From contig DLXM01000073.1 in NCBI GenBank assembly GCA_003448835.1, forward strand, positions 2,485-13,170: a stretch of 10,686 nucleotides of DNA, read 5' to 3'. The DNA is from Bacteroidota bacterium (GTDB lineage: Bacteria; Bacteroidota; Rhodothermia; Balneolales; HLUCCA01). Shown piece after piece: positions 5,328 through 10,686 of the stretch. How positions within the stretch are numbered: the first letter of the stretch is position 1; each line of letters starts with the position of its first letter. The notes under the pieces are model-generated. The model was not told the origin of the DNA. It was given only the letters and a program-made list of their open reading frames with translations, and searched no databases. Both the position numbers and the translations under genes were made by a program.

Positions 5328-7388
5328 TTACCCCATCGCGAAATACTTGGCTTTGGACTGGAAATAACGCTCAAAGACGTGTTTGAGTCCGGCATTTTCG
5401 GCTTTTTTTAACAAAGGGTCATCACTCGTGATTCTAAGTGCCCACTGCCGGGCTTCAAACACATACGCCTGATCTTCGACCACATCCGCAAAACGGAAAT
5501 CCGGCAACCCACTTTGTTTGGTCCCCAGGAAATCACCGGGACCCCGCAGTTTCAAATCTACTTCAGCAATTTCAAATCCATCACTGGTGCGTGCCATGGT
5601 ATCAAGCCGGACCTTCGCATCTTTGCTTCGCTTGACATCCGTCATCAATATACAATAACTCTTCCGTGAACCCCGACCGATGCGACCGCGTAACTGATGC
5701 AATTGCGACAATCCAAATCGCTCTGCGTGTTCAATCACCATGATCGATGCATTCGGAACATTCACTCCAACTTCGATTACAGTCGTTGATATCAATATTT
5801 GGATCTCCCCCAACGAAAACCTCTTCATCACCGCATCTTTTTCTTCACTTTTCATCCGACCATGGACCAAACCGACTTGAAATTCAGGAAATACTTTCGA
5901 TAGTTGTTCTAATCCCATGGTGGCATCTTTTAGCTCCATCGCCTCGGACTCTTCTACGAGCGGATACACCACATAAACCTGTCCTCCTTTGTTGATTTCA
6001 CCACGCATGAACTCATACATTTCATCCCGGTTTCGGTCATACCGAACTACTGTTGAAATGGGTTTTCTTCCCGCCGGAAGTCCTTTGATCAGCGAAATAT
6101 CCATATCACTATATAATGTCATCGCCAACGAACGTGGAATCGGTGTTGCCGACATCACCAACACGTGTGGATGTTGTCCCTTGCCTAATAAATTGCTTCG
6201 CTGAAGCACTCCAAAACGATGCTGTTCATCAATCACTGCCAGACCAAGCCTATGAAATTTGACCTGATCCTGAATCAACGCGTGCGTCCCCACCACAATG
6301 TGCGCACCACCACCCTCCACATCCGTCAGGATATCCCTTCGCAACGATGCCGACTGATTCCCGGTGAGCAAACGCACATTCAGTCCAAGCGGACCCAGAT
6401 ACGAAATGAACGTCTGATAATGCTGTTCGGCCAGAATCTCAGTTGGAGCCATCATCGCCGCCTGATATCCTGAGTCCACTGCCATCAACATAACCGCCGC
6501 AGCCACCACCGTTTTGCCGGAGCCCACATCCCCCTGAATCAACCGGTTCATCTGTCGTCCGGAAGACACATCCGCCTGAATATCAACCAATGAAGTCAGC
6601 TGTCCATCCGTTAACTCAAATGGAAGTGAATCTTTTAGAAATGTTTTGGTCATTTCGCCGGATGAGAGCTTCGGTCCGGGATGTTTCTCGATGGTGTCCT
6701 TACGAAGTCGCATCATACTCAACTGAAACAACAACAATTCCTCGAACTTAAAACGCCTGACTCCCGCAATGGGTTCATCCTGTGTTTTTGGATGATGGAT
6801 AAACTGAAGCGCTTCGGCACGACTGACCAGCTGGTGCTCGCGTAATAAATACGTCGGTAGATATTCCTCCAGCGATCTGGCATTGATGATCTCGGTGATC
6901 CAGTTCCGCAGGACCAGACTTGTGATATAGGTGTTTTTGAAAAATTGATTGGATGGATACACCGGAATGATTCCCCGATATGTATCGTCGTTTTCTTCGA
7001 TATCTTCCACATCGGGATGCGACATGGACAGTTGCCGGCCAAATGATTTCACGGGTCCAAAAAACGAGACTACTTGTCCGTCGGAAAATCTTTTCTTGAA
7101 ATAGGAGAGTCCCTTGAACCAAACTCCGGTAAGCGACCCTGAACCATCGTGTATGGTGACCTGAAGGCGTTTTTTTCTGGCAAAACCGATTTCCTCGATG
7201 CGAACGACTTTCCCGATGACCGTAACGGATCCGCTGTGGTCGTTGAGTTGTGAAATAGGGAGGATTCTGGAGCGATCGATATACCTTCGTGGGAAAAAAT
7301 AGATGAGGTCAGAAATGCTTTTTATACCCGAAGCGTGAAGTGCCTCGAGCCTTACGGGTGACATTCTATGTAGATTTTTAAGCTCCAA
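5328..7388 (-). CDS. recG: ATP-dependent DNA helicase RecG
   Basis: RecG is a cytoplasmic monomeric helicase that reverses stalled replication forks and processes D-loops, R-loops and Holliday junctions in recombination and repair. The 686-residue length is normal. Domains in order: an N-terminal wedge/OB domain (about 1-160, including FFPRRYIDR near 31-39), then a superfamily 2 motor. Motor motifs: Walker A GDVGSGKT 286-293, APTEILAEQH 314-323, GTHAL 367-371, DEQH box 387-390, SATPIPR 413-419, HGRM 509-512, and motif VI region QLRGRIGRG 565-573, all intact. The longest reading begins with TTG at 7388; the first ATG (codon 9, 7364) would remove part of the opening helix. Neither has a good ribosome-binding site, but a TAACTTTG box on this strand at 7415-7408 would place transcription start near 7401, in favour of TTG. 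It is transcribed alone, convergent with hepT and divergent from rpsL. Confidence 0.97.
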   Translation of the reverse strand: MELKNLHRMSPVRLEALHASGIKSISDLIYFFPRRYIDRSRILPISQLNDHSGSVTVIGKVVRIEEIGFARKKRLQVTIHDGSGSLTGVWFKGLSYFKKRFSDGQVVSFFGPVKSFGRQLSMSHPDVEDIEENDDTYRGIIPVYPSNQFFKNTYITSLVLRNWITEIINARSLEEYLPTYLLREHQLVSRAEALQFIHHPKTQDEPIAGVRRFKFEELLLFQLSMMRLRKDTIEKHPGPKLSSGEMTKTFLKDSLPFELTDGQLTSLVDIQADVSSGRQMNRLIQGDVGSGKTVVAAAVMLMAVDSGYQAAMMAPTEILAEQHYQTFISYLGPLGLNVRLLTGNQSASLRRDILTDVEGGGAHIVVGTHALIQDQVKFHRLGLAVIDEQHRFGVLQRSNLLGKGQHPHVLVMSATPIPRSLAMTLYSDMDISLIKGLPAGRKPISTVVRYDRNRDEMYEFMRGEINKGGQVYVVYPLVEESEAMELKDATMGLEQLSKVFPEFQVGLVHGRMKSEEKDAVMKRFSLGEIQILISTTVIEVGVNVPNASIMVIEHAERFGLSQLHQLRGRIGRGSRKSYCILMTDVKRSKDAKVRLDTMARTSDGFEIAEVDLKLRGPGDFLGTKQSGLPDFRFADVVEDQAYVFEARQWALRITSDDPLLKKAENAGLKHVFERYFQSKAKYFAMG

Positions 7389-7407
7389 CTGATATACTGA
7401 TATATAA

Positions 7408-7415
7408 CAAAGTTA
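7408..7415 (-). promoter_or_regulatory. Candidate recG promoter (-7 box)
   Basis: Read on the minus strand, TAACTTTG fits the Bacteroidota consensus TAnnTTTG and lies 19 bases before the TTG start. A TTTTGAC element lies upstream, but the spacer is only about 14 bases, shorter than usual, so confidence is moderate. Confidence 0.4.
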
Positions 7416-7506
7416 TAGTTAGTTCACGTCAAAATGGCTTGTTTTGAATATATGACAGAAAAAGATGAATTCAGACGATTGTTTTGAAATGTTTTTTGAC
7501 AGTTTA

Positions 7507-7539
7507 TTTGGACTATTACACATATTTGTCCTATATTTG
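7507..7539 (+). promoter_or_regulatory. Promoter of the str operon
   Basis: TTTG (7507-7510), a 21-base spacer and TATATTTG (7532-7539) match the Bacteroidota housekeeping promoter (TTTG at -33, TAnnTTTG at -7). Transcription would start near 7546, leaving about 30 bases before the rpsL start. A TTGACA at 7496-7501 is also present but has no good -10 partner at 17 bases (best is CATATT at 19 bases). Confidence 0.65.
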
Positions 7540-7576
7540 CAAGCTCTGTTAAAAATCAACCAAATCAGAAAATACC

Positions 7577-7981
7577 GTGCCAACGATTCAGCAGTTAATT
7601 AGAAAAGGTAGGCAAAGCAAAGTTGTGAAAACAACTGCGCCTGCGCTTCAAAGTTGCCCACAGCGACGTGGTGTATGTACAAGAGTATATACTACTACCC
7701 CTAAGAAACCAAACTCAGCACTACGTAAAGTAGCAAGGGTTCGTCTTACCAATGGTATTGAAGTAACGGCATACATTCCAGGTGAAGGTCACAACCTTCA
7801 GGAACACAGTATTGTATTAATCCGTGGTGGTCGAGTAAAAGATCTACCAGGAGTAAGATACCACATCATCCGTGGCGCATTAGACACCGCAGGTGTTAAC
7901 GATCGCCGACAAGGACGCAGCTTATATGGAACTAAGCGTCCAAAACCGGGTGCAGCAGCAACACCTGCAAAGAAAAAATAG
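7577..7981 (+). CDS. rpsL: 30S ribosomal protein S12
   Basis: S12 lies at the decoding centre of the small subunit and helps control codon-anticodon accuracy. The 134-residue product has the family hallmarks: [11 protein letters not shown] at the start, [12 protein letters not shown] at 40-51, and the [14 protein letters not shown] loop at 83-96. Lys43, Lys88 and Pro91 are the residues found in streptomycin-sensitive strains. Asp89 is the position methylthiolated by RimO in other bacteria. The C-terminus carries an Ala/Lys-rich tail. Translation starts at GTG (7577); the protein aligns from this codon, and no ATG lies in frame before it. It is the first gene of the str operon, with rpsG 30 bases downstream. 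That gap is too short for the S7-binding fold known from the E. coli rpsL-rpsG intercistronic region, so feedback control, if any, must work differently. Confidence 0.98.
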   Translation: MPTIQQLIRKGRQSKVVKTTAPALQSCPQRRGVCTRVYTTTPKKPNSALRKVARVRLTNGIEVTAYIPGEGHNLQEHSIVLIRGGRVKDLPGVRYHIIRGALDTAGVNDRRQGRSLYGTKRPKPGAAATPAKKK

Positions 7982-8011
7982 GTTTCAACCTGAATTTCAT
8001 TCCAAAAGAAA

Positions 8012-8479
8012 ATGAGAAGAAGAAAAGCAGAAGTACGATATATAAGACCAGACGCACAATTTGCGGATAAACTGGTAACCCGTTTTGTGAATAGCCTCAT
8101 GAAAGACGGTAAGAAAAATACCGCCCGTAAGATCTTGTATCAGGCATTCGAAATTATTGAAGAAAAAACTGGTAAGCCAGGAATCGAAGTTTTCCGAGCC
8201 GCTCTGGGAAATGTAGCTCCTGTCCTTGAAGTTAAGAGCCGCCGCGTTGGTGGTTCTACCTATCAAGTACCAATTGAAGTACGCACAGAGAGAAGCACTG
8301 CCTTAGGCATGCGTTGGTTGATCAACTCTGCGAAAAGCAGAAATGACAAATCAATGTCAAGCCGCCTTGCACGTGAGTTAACAGATGCTGCCAATAATGA
8401 AGGTGGTGCCGTTCGTAAAAAAGACGAGACACACAGAATGGCAGAAGCAAACAAAGCATTTGCTCACTTCAGATTTTAA
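8012..8479 (+). CDS. rpsG: 30S ribosomal protein S7
   Basis: S7 is a primary binding protein of the 3' major domain of 16S rRNA and nucleates assembly of the small-subunit head, near the E site. The 155-residue product is typical in length and begins MRRRKAEVR. It has the conserved helices around KLVTRFVNSLMKDGKK (20-35), the KSRRVGGSTYQVPIEV beta-hairpin (75-90) and the C-terminal segment DETHRMAEANKAFAHFR. An A-rich stretch with AAAAGAAA precedes the ATG instead of a strong Shine-Dalgarno sequence. It lies between rpsL and fusA, 20 bases before the latter, in the classical str operon order. Confidence 0.98.
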   Translation: MRRRKAEVRYIRPDAQFADKLVTRFVNSLMKDGKKNTARKILYQAFEIIEEKTGKPGIEVFRAALGNVAPVLEVKSRRVGGSTYQVPIEVRTERSTALGMRWLINSAKSRNDKSMSSRLARELTDAANNEGGAVRKKDETHRMAEANKAFAHFRF

Positions 8480-8499
8480 TTAAAGAATAGTATTAAGTA

Positions 8500-10584
8500 A
8501 TGACAGAAGCCCAAATCAAAGAGCAACTCAGGAATACGCGTAACATCGGTATCATGGCACACATTGATGCCGGAAAAACGACGACTACCGAGCGTATCCT
8601 ATTTTACACCGGTATTTCACACCGATTGGGTGAAGTACACGATGGAGCTGCGACGATGGACTGGATGGAGCAAGAGCGTGAGCGTGGTATTACCATTACC
8701 TCAGCTGCTACTACATGTTCCTGGAAAGGTACACGAATTAACATCATCGATACACCGGGACACGTTGACTTCACCGTTGAAGTTGAGCGTTCACTTCGTG
8801 TATTGGATGGAGCTGTTGCAGTATTTTGCGCAGTTGGTGCAGTTCAGCCACAATCTGAAACAGTATGGCGTCAAGCTAACAAGTATAAAGTTCCACGTAT
8901 TGCATTTGTAAACAAAATGGACCGTACCGGTGCAGATTTTTATAATGTGATCGAGAAAATGAGAACACGTCTCAATTCCAATGCTGTGCCTCTTCAAATT
9001 CCTATTGGATCAGAAGAGAACTTCAAAGGTGTTGTTGATCTAATTACAATGACCGGTCATATCTGGGATGACGCAACTCAGGGATCCAGCTTCAATGAAA
9101 TTGAAATTCCAGCTGATCTTCGTGAAAAAGCTGAAGAATATAGACGATTGTTGATCGAATCTATTGCTGATACCGATGAAGTATTGATGGAAAAATACCT
9201 CATGGAAGAGGAAATTACATCCGAAGAAGTCGTTGTTGGTATCCGTAAAGCTACGTTGGCTCTCAAAATCAATCCTGTTGTTTGTGGATCAGCATTTAAA
9301 AACAAAGGTGTTCAATCTTTGTTGGATGCGGTAATCGCATACATGCCTTCACCATTGGATATCGAAGCTGTATCCGGTACAGATCCTGATAATGCAGAAG
9401 TAACTTTGTATCGCAAACCAAACACTTCTGAGCCGTTTGCTGCACTTGCATTTAAGATCATGTCCGATCCTTACGTAGGTAAGCTGACATTTATACGTGT
9501 TTATTCAGGTGAGCTCGAAGCGGGTTCATATGTAGTGAATACATCTACTGGTAAAAAAGAGCGTATCGGACGATTGCTCCAGATGCACGCGAATGCAAAA
9601 GAAGATATTAAGATTGTCCGCGCCGGTGATATCGCAGCTGCTGTAGGTATTAAAGAAGTCCGTACAGGTGACACCTTGTCATCAGAGGACAATCAAATCC
9701 TGCTCGAGCAAATGGTATTCCCTGAGCCGGTAATTAAATTGGCAGTTGAACCAAAAACCAAAGCTGACAACGACAAGTTGACAACCGGTTTAGCTAAACT
9801 GGCAGAAGAAGATCCTACATTTAAAGTATCAGTTGATGATGAAACCGGTCAGACTACTATTGCCGGTATGGGTGAACTTCACCTTGAAATCATCGTTGAT
9901 CGTTTGAAACGCGAATTTAAAGTAGAAGCAAACGTAGGTAAACCTCAGGTATCTTACCGTGAGACCATTACCAAAGCATTTACACACCGTGAAATCTACA
10001 AGAAACAAACGGGTGGACGTGGTAAATTTGCTGATATCCAGTTCGAAATTATGCCAATGGAAGGCAATACCGGATTTCAATTTGTTAATGAAGTTACCGG
10101 TGGTAACATTCCTAAAGAATTCATTAGCCCGGTTGAAAAAGGATTCAAATCAGGACTTAGTTCTGGTATCCAGGCAGGTTATCCAATTGAAGGCCTCAAA
10201 GTACGTTTATATGATGGTTCATACCATGATGTCGATTCCGATGCATTGAGTTTCGAATTGTGTGCTCGTGCAGGTCTTCGTGAAGCGGCGAAAAGAGCAG
10301 GTCCGATTATGCTCGAGCCTATCATGAAAGTGGAAGTTATTACTCCGGAAGATTACATGGGTGATATCATCGGCGATTTAAACAGTCGACGAGGTATGAT
10401 TCTTGGAATGGATAATCAGGTTGATGGTTCTGTCATCAACGCTGAAGTACCTCTTGCTGAAATGTTCGGTTATTCAACAAACCTCCGATCATTATCACAA
10501 GGTCGTGCAGTGTACTCTATGGAGTTCGCAAAATTTGCACCGGTACCTGATTCCATTGCAAAAACAATTATAGAAGAAAAATAA
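8500..10584 (+). CDS. fusA: Translation elongation factor G
   Basis: EF-G is the GTPase that drives tRNA-mRNA translocation on the ribosome and, with RRF, ribosome recycling. The 694-residue product has all five GTPase motifs: AHIDAGKT 20-27 (G1), RGITIT 62-67 (G2), DTPGH 84-88 (G3, with catalytic His88), NKMD 138-141 (G4) and GSAF 263-266 (G5). Domain II follows from about 300. GMGELHLE (456-463) lies in domain III, and the domain IV tip loops [10 protein letters not shown] (502-511) and HDVDS (576-580) are present. This is a standard full-length EF-G, not a diverged paralogue. There is no Shine-Dalgarno sequence before the ATG, and the next gene, tuf, starts 29 bases after the stop, so all four genes are probably one transcript. 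Confidence 0.98.
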   Translation: MTEAQIKEQLRNTRNIGIMAHIDAGKTTTTERILFYTGISHRLGEVHDGAATMDWMEQERERGITITSAATTCSWKGTRINIIDTPGHVDFTVEVERSLRVLDGAVAVFCAVGAVQPQSETVWRQANKYKVPRIAFVNKMDRTGADFYNVIEKMRTRLNSNAVPLQIPIGSEENFKGVVDLITMTGHIWDDATQGSSFNEIEIPADLREKAEEYRRLLIESIADTDEVLMEKYLMEEEITSEEVVVGIRKATLALKINPVVCGSAFKNKGVQSLLDAVIAYMPSPLDIEAVSGTDPDNAEVTLYRKPNTSEPFAALAFKIMSDPYVGKLTFIRVYSGELEAGSYVVNTSTGKKERIGRLLQMHANAKEDIKIVRAGDIAAAVGIKEVRTGDTLSSEDNQILLEQMVFPEPVIKLAVEPKTKADNDKLTTGLAKLAEEDPTFKVSVDDETGQTTIAGMGELHLEIIVDRLKREFKVEANVGKPQVSYRETITKAFTHREIYKKQTGGRGKFADIQFEIMPMEGNTGFQFVNEVTGGNIPKEFISPVEKGFKSGLSSGIQAGYPIEGLKVRLYDGSYHDVDSDALSFELCARAGLREAAKRAGPIMLEPIMKVEVITPEDYMGDIIGDLNSRRGMILGMDNQVDGSVINAEVPLAEMFGYSTNLRSLSQGRAVYSMEFAKFAPVPDSIAKTIIEEK

Positions 10585-10613
10585 GTTTAAACGTTTAAAT
10601 CCAATAAAGCATT

Positions 10614-10686
10614 ATGGCAAAAGAACAATTTGTACGCTCAAAGCCACACGTAAACGTGGGCACGATTGGTCACGTAGACCACGGCA
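10614..10686 (+). CDS. tuf: Translation elongation factor Tu, 5' end (partial)
   Basis: The first 24 codons are present before the window ends. MAKEQFVRSKPHVNVG followed by TIGHVDHG is the unmistakable EF-Tu N-terminus, and GHVDHG is the first part of the G1 GTP-binding loop. EF-Tu carries aminoacyl-tRNA to the ribosomal A site. Its place directly after fusA is the ancestral str operon order. Bacteroides and Flavobacteria, as I recall, usually have rpsJ there and tuf elsewhere, so this helps narrow the lineage. Confidence 0.97.
   Translation, partial: MAKEQFVRSKPHVNVGTIGHVDHG

Noticed and set aside
5438..6473. Several plus-strand open frames opposite recG
   Set aside because: No recognisable domains, odd composition, and complete overlap with an unbroken conserved gene.
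6719..7122. Open frames on the minus strand inside recG in other frames
   Set aside because: They lie wholly within the recG coding sequence, whose protein is intact and full length; they are shadows of its codon use.
7740..7860. Possible streptomycin-resistance changes in rpsL
   Set aside because: Lys43, Lys88 and Pro91 are all the usual sensitive-type residues.

Overview
The window looks like a chromosomal segment from a bacterium of the Fibrobacterota-Chlorobiota-Bacteroidota (FCB) group. Balneolota, Rhodothermota or relatives fit better than classical Bacteroides or Flavobacteria. The reasons are: secreted six-bladed beta-propeller proteins carrying a G-x-G-P-G-E-F signature, promoter boxes of the Bacteroidota type (TAnnTTTG) upstream of rpsL and recG, weak or missing Shine-Dalgarno sequences at most genes, and a str operon in which fusA is followed directly by tuf. 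The phylum is an inference; no rRNA gene is present.

Region 1 (1-4468, + strand) is the accessory and most interesting part. It starts with the 3' end of an unidentified gene cut by the window edge (1-156). Two modules in tandem follow, each a small exported six-cysteine peptide and a secreted beta-propeller protein: peptide 1 (161-403) with propeller 1 (474-1598), and peptide 2 (1837-2070) with propeller 2 (2266-3387). A third propeller, a lipoprotein (3377-4468), overlaps the end of propeller 2 by 11 bases. The peptides are 42/77 identical with five of six cysteines in the same positions. The propellers are 42/78 identical over residues 43-120 without gaps. Even the DNA just upstream of each peptide gene is conserved, with an inverted repeat ATTGCA...TGCAAT, an 18-base identical block and the same ribosome-binding site. 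This looks like duplication and divergence of a peptide-plus-propeller unit. The layout resembles the NVEALA-peptide / TolB-like-propeller gene pairs of Bacteroides, although no NVEALA motif is seen. The function is unknown.

Region 2 (4636-5267, + strand) is a compact MntA-HepT (nucleotidyltransferase / HEPN) toxin-antitoxin pair with an ATGA overlap and intact key motifs on both sides.

Region 3 (5328-7388, - strand) is full-length recG, convergent with hepT and divergent from the str operon.

Region 4 (7577-10686, + strand) is the str operon: rpsL, rpsG, fusA and the first 24 codons of tuf, with short gaps of 29-30 bases (20 before fusA) and a Bacteroidota-type promoter before rpsL.

No gap exceeds 300 bases. 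The largest are 1599-1836 (238 bases, AT-rich, holding the conserved leader of peptide 2), 2071-2265 (195 bases, imperfect inverted repeats), 7389-7576 (188 bases, divergent promoters) and 4469-4635 (167 bases, nothing distinctive except the mntA ribosome-binding site). I see no tRNA, rRNA, CRISPR array, transposase or integrase.
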